Below, piece by piece: positions 7,126-13,798 of a DNA stretch of 21,688 bases. Within the stretch, counting starts at the first letter, position 1. Each line of letters begins with the position of its first letter. Source of the stretch: Oscillospiraceae bacterium (lineage in GTDB: Bacteria; Bacillota; Clostridia; Oscillospirales; Oscillospiraceae). The DNA is taken from contig SVKT01000009.1 of NCBI GenBank assembly GCA_015068335.1, forward strand, positions 1 to 21,688, read 5' to 3'. The translations under genes were made by a program, and so were the position numbers. Below the pieces are notes generated by a model that worked only from the letters and a program-made list of their open reading frames with translations, made no database searches and was not told the DNA's origin.

Positions 7126-7240
7126 GTGCTTTATGAAGTTGCTGCCGGTGCGGGACTGGTCGGCCGGCCTTTTCGGGCATGCGTTTCTTCCGAACGGCAG
7201 ATGCGCCCGGTACGGGCGATCGTTTTTCCCTTGTGTCTTT

Positions 7241-7269
7241 ATTGTACCATCCCGGTTTCTTCGGCGCAA
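7241..7269 (-). promoter_or_regulatory. Promoter of the retron unit
   Basis: On the minus strand, TACAAT (7241-7246) is preceded by TGG (extended -10) and by TTGCGC (7264-7269) at 17-nt spacing. It would start a transcript near 7235 that reads a ~110-nt leader, the msr-msd RNA, the RT and the phosphoesterase. Confidence 0.6.
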
Positions 7270-7539
7270 TTCGAATTCGGGAAACCGTGTTAACGATACC
7301 GTGAATGGATCCTGTCGAAATTAAAGAGCCGTATCGCGGATTTTCTTAATCGCAACACAGGCAAAGGGTGGGGCGGCGACCCTCCGGAACGGATCTGCGG
7401 TATGACCGGCCAAACCATTCCGGTGATGAGGGGGCTGCTGCGGCGGAAGCGGATGCTTCCGGGAGATGGCGTCTGCTGAAAAGAGCGGTTCATACGGCAG
7501 GCGCTTGCCCGGTGTTTATGATACAATATCCACCTGTAC
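7270..7539. other. Intergenic stretch between repeat-protein gene and retron promoter
   Basis: No convincing gene is seen. On the minus strand a 67-codon frame starting near 7500 lacks a ribosome binding site and has low-complexity basic sequence. A small inverted repeat, CGGAAGC/GCTTCCG (7444-7450, 7455-7461), lies mid-way without a T run. No clear terminator for the upstream operon is visible, so some read-through into the retron is possible. Confidence 0.5.
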
Positions 7540-7881
7540 TTATTTTTGTATAAGCAGCAGCAACGCCGCGGCTGCTGCGCCGCCGTCGATGCCGTCGTAG
7601 GTTCCGATTTGGGTTTTGTTCCAGCCGTAGCCGGAATAAATGCAGCCGTTTTCGTAGCAGCCGACCTGCGTTCTTCCCCAGCCGAAGCCGGAGTATACGC
7701 CTCCGTTTGCATACGTGCCGACCTGCGATTTGCCCCATCCGCAGCCGGAATATATTTCACCGTTGGCATAAGAACCAACGGTGGTTCGGCCCCAGCCGGA
7801 TCCGGAATAGACCGTCCCGTCCTCGCAGGAGCCGATCTGGGTCCGCCCCCAGCCATAACCATCATAAATCTCTGTTTTCAT
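7540..7881 (-). CDS. Small protein of five 19-residue GWG repeats
   Basis: A 113-residue protein of unknown function built almost wholly of tandem repeats. The unit is [IV]-Y-[SD]-G-x-G-W-[GN]-[RK]-[TS]-x-[IV]-G-x-[YC]-x-[ND]-G, with the IY/VY of each copy at residues 5, 24, 43, 62 and 81, an exact 19-residue period. The pattern of alternating Gly, Trp and Tyr suggests a beta-rich fold similar in spirit to MORN-like repeats, though the consensus is different. The C-terminus ends GGAAAAALLLLIQK, a short hydrophobic tail that may touch a membrane. The start, ATG 7881, has AAGGAGG at good spacing. It is the last gene of the LRR/protease operon and lies 61 nt after the Lon-like gene. No function is proposed. 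Confidence 0.82.
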   Translation of the reverse strand: MKTEIYDGYGWGRTQIGSCEDGTVYSGSGWGRTTVGSYANGEIYSGCGWGKSQVGTYANGGVYSGFGWGRTQVGCYENGCIYSGYGWNKTQIGTYDGIDGGAAAAALLLLIQK

Positions 7882-7907
7882 TATTCCGTCCTCCTTGAAC
7901 TTGCCCT

Positions 7908-7941
7908 CCCGCAGCCGCCCTTCGGCGGCTGCGGGGTTTTT
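7908..7941 (+). terminator. Plus-oriented terminator-like hairpin inside the minus-strand operon
   Basis: CCCGCAGCCGCC (7908-7919) pairs with GGCGGCTGCGGG (7924-7935): 12 bp, tetraloop CTTC, then G and five Ts at 7937-7941. As an intrinsic terminator it faces the plus strand, against the surrounding genes. On the minus strand it has no T run and would instead be a stable intercistronic stem before the repeat-protein gene. Confidence 0.6.
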
Positions 7942-7942
7942 G

Positions 7943-8530
7943 TTAGTGGCGGTGCTTGCTTTGCGTAACGGCCATAGCAAAAAGGGCCGTTGCATCGGGG
8001 GCTTCGATGATGGCAACGCCGCAGTCGCAGTTGACCTTTGTATCCACCAGGCGGTTCGTGCCCATAGGCGCGTACAGGGTGGAAACGCCGCGCGCTTTCA
8101 TCGAACGCAGCAGCGGGGTCAGATCGTTCTCGTCGAAGTAAAGCGAGCCGTTCAGGTCGCATCCTCCGATGAAGCAGATATCCTTGATCGCAAGATTTTG
8201 ATTCAAAATCTTGGAGCAAATGGCTGCATAGCAAGCAAGTCCGACGTGGTTGTCCGTGCCCTCCGGAATGGGCTGGGGAACAAACACCGTGACGTCGTAC
8301 TGGGAAAGGTCGCAGGCGGACGTGTTGGTGGTGTTGCGTACACACCAGTATGCCACCTTGCAGTATTCCTCTTGGAGTTTGCTGATAGGGCCCAGCACCT
8401 CAAACTTGCCTGAACCGGGAGCCGCAGCGGTTATCGTTTCCGGGGCGGCGGAAGACCAATCCTCTCCGGTTGCCTCGGCTAACATCTGTCTTGCCATAGG
8501 ACAAACCATATAGAAGCGCGTATCGCTCAT
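7943..8530 (-). CDS. Stand-alone Lon-protease-like (S16) domain lacking catalytic residues
   Basis: A 195-residue cytoplasmic protein. From residue 41 it follows the Lon proteolytic domain step by step: GKFEVLGPISKLQEEY resembles the G-LEVTGQLG-VM-ES segment, YDVTVFVP (78-85) the DIHVHVP strand, HVGLACYAAICSKILNQ (95-111) the helix after the active site, IGGCDLNGSLY (121-131) the TGE--L-G-VLP strand, and LLRSMKARGVSTLYAP (140-155) the LLAA-RAGI-TV--P end. The GPSAG nucleophile motif is replaced by DNHVG, and the GGIKEK lysine region by FDENDL, so neither the Ser nor the Lys of the dyad is present. There is no AAA+ domain. It begins 3 nt after the preceding gene, with GAGGAGG inside that gene's end, so translation is coupled. 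The likeness is my own reading and would need profile search; function unknown. Confidence 0.7.
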   Translation of the reverse strand: MSDTRFYMVCPMARQMLAEATGEDWSSAAPETITAAAPGSGKFEVLGPISKLQEEYCKVAYWCVRNTTNTSACDLSQYDVTVFVPQPIPEGTDNHVGLACYAAICSKILNQNLAIKDICFIGGCDLNGSLYFDENDLTPLLRSMKARGVSTLYAPMGTNRLVDTKVNCDCGVAIIEAPDATALFAMAVTQSKHRH

Positions 8531-8533
8531 TGC

Positions 8534-9622
8534 TCATTCCTCCTCTCCGGTTTCCTGTTCTTTTTTGTACTGGTCGATCCGGCGGTAATAATCGATTACC
8601 GAATCTTCTGCATACTCTGTGCTGTCGGCTTCGCACCATTGGCTGCGGTAAGCATAGTAGTCGTCGAAGCCGTCTATGTAGTTTGCGAACTCGTTCCGGT
8701 ATTGCGCTGCCTCGTAAAATAAGAGGAGGTCTTTGTTCTCTGGATCCAGTTCGTTGTATAGATCGACCAGTCGGTGCTGATACGCGTGATAGCATTCGTG
8801 GCAAATGGTCGTCAGCATAGTATGGGCGTCGGCGCTGGCCAAAGCGTCCGAATTAAGCGTTATGGTTCTTGTTCCATCGGTGTAGTGCCCCAGGATGAAT
8901 TCTTCCAACTCCCCTGTGCAAACCGTTACCTCGGGGATTCCCAGGTAGTTCGCCTCAATATCGGCGATGGTTTTCATTACATCAAGACGTTTTGCGGCAT
9001 CTAAATGCGCCCATTCCTCTTCCTGCAAAAGCAAAACCACGTCAATATTCTTGGCTATTGTTTCGTCTTCGCCGCTGATGTCGGTGGTATCGAGGACAAC
9101 GGGATCTTCCTGCGGTTCCTCTGCGTGAATGCCGAGCAAAGGGTTGGCAACGGTAAATATAACGCTTGCGGCGAGCACGCAGGCGATGAGCGTTCTGCAA
9201 TTGAGTAAGCAGGACGACAGGCATTTCCAGACGCTGACGTCGAGATTGCTTCTTGCGCGTTCGATGGCATACGTGGTAAAGACCAACAGCGCGTAACCTG
9301 CTGCGAGAATTCCTGCGGCAAGTGCGAATTTAGGGAGGCGAGTATGGTCGACGAACCAAAGGGAGGCCGTGTAATAAATTCCGTATGAGAGGAGAATGTT
9401 GCAAAGAAGGTTGACATAATTCCGGCGGCGTTTGTAAGTGAGGAGGATGCCGATGCTTGCGCCCAAAATCACGGAACCTGCCAGCAGCAGCAACGATTGC
9501 CTGCGGTCAAAGGTGAACAGGGGGCGGAAGAGCGTGTTTCTGTACAAAAGGAAGACAAGGGTAACCCAATAAAGGTTCTTCCACACATATTCCGTCCTGC
9601 TCATTGTGTTTGCGTTTCTCAT
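8534..9622 (-). CDS. Membrane-anchored HExxH metallopeptidase
   Basis: A 362-residue protein with about four or five membrane segments in the first 165 residues (roughly 15-30, 43-63, 70-90, 98-120, 142-162) and a soluble acidic C-terminal domain. That domain carries HECYHAYQH at 275-283, a zinc-metallopeptidase HExxH motif (His275, Glu276, His279), and downstream ECADS-like sequence CEADSTEYAE (330-339) whose Glu could be the third zinc ligand, as in gluzincins. After five segments the domain would face outward, but the topology is uncertain. The ATG at 9622 has AGAAGGGA close upstream. It is the fifth gene of the operon and is coupled to the Lon-like gene. The substrate is unknown; a partner in the same operon is possible. 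Confidence 0.75.
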   Translation of the reverse strand: MRNANTMSRTEYVWKNLYWVTLVFLLYRNTLFRPLFTFDRRQSLLLLAGSVILGASIGILLTYKRRRNYVNLLCNILLSYGIYYTASLWFVDHTRLPKFALAAGILAAGYALLVFTTYAIERARSNLDVSVWKCLSSCLLNCRTLIACVLAASVIFTVANPLLGIHAEEPQEDPVVLDTTDISGEDETIAKNIDVVLLLQEEEWAHLDAAKRLDVMKTIADIEANYLGIPEVTVCTGELEEFILGHYTDGTRTITLNSDALASADAHTMLTTICHECYHAYQHRLVDLYNELDPENKDLLLFYEAAQYRNEFANYIDGFDDYYAYRSQWCEADSTEYAEDSVIDYYRRIDQYKKEQETGEEE

Positions 9623-9655
9623 AAATATCCCTTCTTTTATACCGGCTGGCTTTTC

Positions 9656-10150
9656 TTATATGTCGTGTTCGCGTCCAGACGCGTTGTCCGTTTCGCAGAC
9701 ACAGGTGCCCGCCGGCGCGGCGTCGGCGCTGTTTGGATCCGGCTGGTCGAATAAAGATTCTCGGGCGAGGAGCGGCTTGTACTGCCGCCGCCAGATCAGT
9801 CTGGCGAAAAAACCGCAGGCGAGTTCTTCAATGCTGATCGCGATCAGGTAGAGAAGCGCGCCCTGAAATATGTTTGTAAGCAGCGAAAAATCCTCAAACA
9901 GCCAGGTGGAAAGGATTTTTTTAATGATGACTATGTTGAGGGGGGTTGCTGTAAGGAAGAGAAGGAAGAACATCCAAATGGATTCGCGCCGTCTGCAAAG
10001 GGGGAGGATCGCCACGGCTGCGAGCACAGCCGCAATGGACAAAACCCCGTATGCTGCGCAGCGGGTGTTGGCCGCGTACAGAGAGAGGCCGACAGGAAAG
10101 GCCATCAGGCACAGTTGTGCGGCTGTGATGATGTGTCTCAAATGAAGCAT
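9656..10150 (-). CDS. Small integral membrane protein, unknown function
   Basis: A 164-residue protein with four predicted membrane segments (about 8-27, 33-51, 57-76 and 92-118) and a polar C-terminal tail of about 45 residues rich in Asp, Ala and Pro, containing a CVC motif. I do not recognise a family. The start ATG 10150 lies inside the end of the M50 peptidase gene (13-bp overlap), with GGGGGTGG upstream; the frame is open further to 10261, but that part overlaps the M50 coding sequence and lacks a ribosome binding site. The overlap indicates tight translational coupling with the peptidase, which suggests a membrane complex with it. Confidence 0.7.
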   Translation of the reverse strand: MLHLRHIITAAQLCLMAFPVGLSLYAANTRCAAYGVLSIAAVLAAVAILPLCRRRESIWMFFLLFLTATPLNIVIIKKILSTWLFEDFSLLTNIFQGALLYLIAISIEELACGFFARLIWRRQYKPLLARESLFDQPDPNSADAAPAGTCVCETDNASGREHDI

Positions 10151-11109
10151 TCTGCCACCCCCAAAAAACACACGATGTAAATAGAGACCGACATTGCCTG
10201 CAAAACCACAAACAGGCAGCAAATCAGAAGTTCCACAACACCGTGAGGACCCGCCTTCCACAGACGCCGGCGCACCTCTTTGGTTTTCAACGTGTATTTG
10301 GCTTTGGCTGCCAGGGCGTCTATGCCGAGAAGGTTTCCCATAGCAGACATACCGTCCAGCCCTTCCGAAAAGGTGAGATTCATCAAGGCCAGGATCAAGT
10401 TGCTGAGTGCCAGACCGAAGAAAAACTCACTTTGGCTCGGAACGTATACGCACAGTAACAAGGCGATTCCGGTGAGAAGGATGTTCATCTCTATGCCGGC
10501 GATAAAGACCTGGAACCTTTGCAGCCTCGATTTGATCGGTTCCTCGTCCAGCATCACATAGGCACCGGGCATATAATTGTGCAGGAGCACGCCCGCTTCG
10601 AACACGCGTCCCTGATAACAGAGTGCGCTGGCTGCGTGGCTGACTTCGTGGAGGATCGCCCCAATCATCATTCCGCCCCATTGACCGAGGGCAAACGAAC
10701 CGCTTTCCAGGTCCGGAAGATCTGCGATGAAGCAGTGCAGTCCAAACAGAAAAACGGGGATCCACAAGACCAACAGCCAGTAGTTGATCAAAACAGGGAG
10801 GATGCTCCGGGTGCGGTGTTTGCGCGGGATGATCAGGGAATATGTCACGGAACTCGCCGAACTGTCCAGCAATCTTCCGTACCGCAGAAGGTTTGCTTCG
10901 TCGAGGGCATCGAGCATTGCCTGAACTTCGCTCCGATCATAGCCGGGCAGTATGGAGAAGGGGTCGGTTTTTCCGTCCAGTTTACGGGCGAGGGCCCCGA
11001 TCGTACTTCCCAGCGTGTACTCGTCCTCGGTAATGCGGTCTTTCGCGTCAAAACTTCCGTCCGGATTCTCCTCGAACAGAACCCAGTTGCACAGTTTGGG
11101 ATAGCGCAT
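10138..11109 (-). CDS. M50 (site-2 protease-like) membrane peptidase with PqqD-like N-terminal domain
   Basis: A 323-residue protein. Residues 30-80 (TLGSTIGALARKLDGKTDPF... then a helix and LLRYGRLL) look like a PqqD-type winged-helix, the fold that binds peptide leaders in RiPP maturation. A membrane part follows with HEVSH at 154-158 inside a transmembrane helix, GIEMN at 205-209 and EGLDGMSAM at 249-257, in the positions of the M50 motifs HExxH, the conserved Asn region and NPDG. Hydrophobic segments lie near 103-130, 141-165, 199-222, 227-247 and 296-320. It resembles the YydH-like peptide zinc metalloproteases. The ATG at 11109 has AAGGTGA just upstream. It is the third gene of the operon. 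Intramembrane cleavage of a peptide or protein is the family expectation; the target is not known. Confidence 0.8.
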   Translation of the reverse strand: MRYPKLCNWVLFEENPDGSFDAKDRITEDEYTLGSTIGALARKLDGKTDPFSILPGYDRSEVQAMLDALDEANLLRYGRLLDSSASSVTYSLIIPRKHRTRSILPVLINYWLLVLWIPVFLFGLHCFIADLPDLESGSFALGQWGGMMIGAILHEVSHAASALCYQGRVFEAGVLLHNYMPGAYVMLDEEPIKSRLQRFQVFIAGIEMNILLTGIALLLCVYVPSQSEFFFGLALSNLILALMNLTFSEGLDGMSAMGNLLGIDALAAKAKYTLKTKEVRRRLWKAGPHGVVELLICCLFVVLQAMSVSIYIVCFLGVAECFI

Positions 11110-11166
11110 ACTTCACCTTCTTTCGTGTGTTGCCGGCAGTTCCGACGATTACGGGGGCGGCATTGC

Positions 11167-12489
11167 TTACGTGTAGTATTCAATTGCGGTGTCGGGATCG
11201 AAGATCGTGTTCGGGTCCACACAACGCAGGGATTCGGGGACGAATGCTTTTTTGAGAGAGTCGCATCCGTAGAAAGCCCCCTTGCCAATGCCCAGCACCG
11301 TGCGGGGGATCTTCACGGAGGAAAGGCGCTGGCACTGTTCAAACGCCGCTTTGCCGATCACCAGCAAGCCATCGTTGAGCGTTAAAGATTCCAGGTCGGA
11401 ACAGTTGGTAAAGGCGTAATCCGAGATGATTTTCAGATTTTCGGGGCAGATGATCTCTTTCAGAACAGGGCAATGGCCAAACGCTGCGAGACCGATCCGG
11501 CGAACGCCCTTGCCCAGATGTACCGTCCGGAGCCCTGCGCAATTGTTCAGAGCATACTGGCCAATGGAGACAACACGATCAGGGATCTTGATCACAGACA
11601 GATTGTCGCACCCGGAGAGGCTGCTGTCCCCCAGGTATTCCAGGTTCTCGGGGAGGGAAAGACTCCTGATACTGCTTCCGCAGAAGGCCTTGCATTCGAG
11701 TCGTTTTACGTTGGAGGGCAAGCGGAGATTCATCGCGAAGTCGCACCAGAGAAAGGCGGCAGCGCCGATCTCCGTTACACTCTGGGGGATGAAAAGATCG
11801 GGCACGATGTCATCATCAAAAGCGCCGCATCCGATTTTTCGGGTGCCGTCGGGAATGGCTCCGCCTCCGCTGATGTGCCGGACGCATACGCCGACCCGAA
11901 TCACGAAATTCTCCCAGTCGTCGATACCGCGCCAAGTGAAACACTGATGACACGCAGAACACGTCGTTCCGGAGCCGTCGCTGCTGCGTTCCATCGCCCC
12001 GCCGCAAAGAACACACCGGTTCCCGGCGAGGCGCAGAGAACTGTCTTCAATGTCGGAGAAATCCGTGCGCCCATCAAAATCCACACTCACAAGATTACAG
12101 CCATAAAATGCGCCGCCGTCCACGGATGCGTTGCGGGGGATGTTGATCTTGGCCAGCCGTCTGCAATTCTTGAATGCGCCATCCTCGATGGATGTGACGC
12201 TTCCGGGAATGGAAACGGATGTCAGGTTGCTGCATCTTTGGAAAGCGAAGGCTTTGATTTGTTGCAGCGTCTGCGGGAGGGAGATCTCTTCAAGGCTGCG
12301 GCAATCGGAGAACGCAAAATTATCAATGTGTACCACGCCCTCGGGGATATGTACCGTTTTCATAAAATTATTGCGGCGAAATGCACCGTGACCGATCTTG
12401 CTTACGCCGGCGGGGATCACCACATTCTCGTCGGTCCCGTTGTACTCTCTAAGAATTCCGTCTTCGATCCGGAACATCTGGTCCATCAT
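11167..12489 (-). CDS. BspA-like leucine-rich repeat protein with internal zinc ribbon
   Basis: A 440-residue cytoplasmic protein (no signal peptide) of BspA/LRR_5-type repeats of about 23 residues, pattern G--AF--C--L--I-IP--V--I. Repeats fill residues 25-145 and 205-430. They are interrupted by a zinc-ribbon-like insert with Cys159, Cys162, Cys177 and Cys180 (CVLCGG...CSACHQCFTW). The same ribbon ends in FTW in the neighbouring LRR protein. The ATG at 12489 is chosen because AAGGAGGA lies 7 nt upstream; the frame stays open to 12735, but only overlapping the previous gene. The stop of the preceding gene lies 13 nt upstream. Such repeats usually bind proteins; secreted BspA members act in adhesion, but this one appears to be intracellular. 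Confidence 0.85.
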   Translation of the reverse strand: MMDQMFRIEDGILREYNGTDENVVIPAGVSKIGHGAFRRNNFMKTVHIPEGVVHIDNFAFSDCRSLEEISLPQTLQQIKAFAFQRCSNLTSVSIPGSVTSIEDGAFKNCRRLAKINIPRNASVDGGAFYGCNLVSVDFDGRTDFSDIEDSSLRLAGNRCVLCGGAMERSSDGSGTTCSACHQCFTWRGIDDWENFVIRVGVCVRHISGGGAIPDGTRKIGCGAFDDDIVPDLFIPQSVTEIGAAAFLWCDFAMNLRLPSNVKRLECKAFCGSSIRSLSLPENLEYLGDSSLSGCDNLSVIKIPDRVVSIGQYALNNCAGLRTVHLGKGVRRIGLAAFGHCPVLKEIICPENLKIISDYAFTNCSDLESLTLNDGLLVIGKAAFEQCQRLSSVKIPRTVLGIGKGAFYGCDSLKKAFVPESLRCVDPNTIFDPDTAIEYYT

Positions 12490-12502
12490 CTTGTGTTCCT
12501 CC

Positions 12503-13474
12503 TTAGTAGTAGTGGAGTTCTGCGGATTCCTCAAACACATTGTAATCATCTTCTTCGTATGCCGGGGCGCAGGCGAAGTAGTTATAAATGTGCTCTTCCA
12601 GCGCCTTCGGCACGGAAACGGAAAGACCGGGAATCCGGGCAAAGGCCTGGTTCCCGAAGCCGGATATACTGGCGGGAATGCGGAGATGTTCCAAAGAAGA
12701 ACAGTTGAAAAACGACTGCGCTCCAATGGCCACAATCCCGTCCATCAGTTTGACTGTCCGGAGATTCGTACAATCGGCAAAAGCCCGATCCCCGATCTCC
12801 ATCGCCCCCACGGCAGCGGTGCGAAGGCTGCCACAAGCGCTGAACGCGTTTTCGGCAACGACTTTGACGCTGGGTAAAAAGATCTCATTCACGCCCGAAC
12901 CAGCGAAGGCGCCTTCGCCGATCACCAGTACGCCTTCGGGAATGTTAACTTCTTTCAAAGAAGTGCACCCGGCAAAGGCGTTTTTGCCGATGTACTTGAC
13001 CGTTTCGGGGATGCATACCTCGGTCAGTTTGCCGCATTCCAGGAAGGTTCCTTCCTCGATTCTTTGCAGCCCGGCGGGGAGTTGGACCGTTTTCAGGTGC
13101 TCATTGTTGGCAAATGCAAACGGCTCAATGACCGCTACGCTGTCGGGTACGCGAACATTGACGGCGTTGGAGTTGGAGAACGCCTGACCGCAGATGCGAG
13201 TGCAGTGATGGGGGATCTCCACATCGATCTCATCGCCGCTGAAACAAATCAAGCCGGTGTTGTTATCCTCCCACTGCCATTTCTCTCCCAATTGCGTCCA
13301 GCGCTTCCACGTAAATGCCTTTTTGCAAAGGGAGCACACCACGCCATTCATCAAATGCTCCTTCGGCGCAAGGACTAATTTAGCGCCGCAGTCAGGACAC
13401 TGATGGATGCCGTCACCATAGACAAACGCTCTTGCGATGTCGCTCGCGCTGTTCAGATCGTTCAGATACCCCAT
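12503..13474 (-). CDS. Zinc-ribbon BspA-like leucine-rich repeat protein, first gene of the operon
   Basis: A 323-residue cytoplasmic protein with an N-terminal zinc ribbon (Cys26, Cys29, Cys47, Cys50: CPDCG...CSLCKKAFTW) followed by about nine LRR_5 repeats to near residue 290 and an acidic, Tyr-rich tail ending ESAELHYY. I choose ATG 13474 as start because AAAGGAG lies 10 nt upstream; the ATG at 13483 is only 1 nt from that site. It is the promoter-proximal gene of a seven-gene minus-strand operon with a TTGAAC-N16-TATAAT promoter at 13527-13554. It probably recognises proteins or is a scaffold; the role is unknown. It shares the ribbon and repeat type with the next gene, which points to duplication. 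Confidence 0.85.
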   Translation of the reverse strand: MGYLNDLNSASDIARAFVYGDGIHQCPDCGAKLVLAPKEHLMNGVVCSLCKKAFTWKRWTQLGEKWQWEDNNTGLICFSGDEIDVEIPHHCTRICGQAFSNSNAVNVRVPDSVAVIEPFAFANNEHLKTVQLPAGLQRIEEGTFLECGKLTEVCIPETVKYIGKNAFAGCTSLKEVNIPEGVLVIGEGAFAGSGVNEIFLPSVKVVAENAFSACGSLRTAAVGAMEIGDRAFADCTNLRTVKLMDGIVAIGAQSFFNCSSLEHLRIPASISGFGNQAFARIPGLSVSVPKALEEHIYNYFACAPAYEEDDYNVFEESAELHYY

Positions 13475-13526
13475 AACCGACATACTCCTTTCCGTTTCGC
13501 TTGATGAAAAGAACCCTTGTAATAGT

Positions 13527-13554
13527 ATTATAGCCTGTGCCGAATCCGGTTCAA
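13527..13554 (-). promoter_or_regulatory. Promoter of the LRR/protease operon
   Basis: On the minus strand TTGAAC (13549-13554) and a consensus TATAAT (13527-13532) are 16 nt apart, about 50 nt before the first LRR gene. No other strong promoter is seen for the following six genes, which fits one transcript. Confidence 0.7.
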
Positions 13555-13736
13555 TTTTGAAACTGATAATTTTGTTAACAATCGAAAGATGTCATCATTA
13601 CACAAATGCAGCATTCCGTGAAGCGACCCTCGGAAGGGACGCGGGTCTGTAACTCTGATGATACTGCTGTGCGGATCGTACACCTTTTTATGAATACGGC
13701 GGAAACGCGATTTTCTCCAAATCCCCCCCGCGCCTA

Positions 13737-13765
13737 TCGACGAGAGGCGGTTTTCGTGCTATAAT
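13737..13765 (+). promoter_or_regulatory. Promoter of the TetM-like GTPase gene
   Basis: TCGACG (13737-13742) and a consensus TATAAT (13760-13765) are 17 nt apart. They lie about 35 nt before the proposed ATA start at 13799. Confidence 0.6.
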
Positions 13766-13798
13766 TCCATTCATTAAGCGATAAAGGGGGGCTTTGGC

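Larger units (their letters stand above)
13475..13798. other. Divergent intergenic region with two promoters
   Basis: No gene is seen here. The left part carries the promoter of the LRR/protease operon (minus strand) and the right end the promoter of the TetM-like gene (plus strand). The ~200 bases between are more AT-rich than the flanks and hold only short inverted repeats such as TCATCA/TGATGA; no operator can be named. Confidence 0.6.

Noticed and set aside
6983..7180. 65-residue minus-strand frame across the retron RNA
   Set aside because: It spans a1 and the structured RNA, has no ribosome binding site and no recognisable sequence.
7290..7865. 191-residue minus-strand frame over the repeat-protein gene
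   Set aside because: It is an out-of-frame shadow of the repeats; its C-terminal part near 7297-7500 lacks a ribosome binding site.
7540..7881. 57-bp tandem repeats as a CRISPR array
   Set aside because: The repeats encode a continuous protein repeat with no unique spacers.
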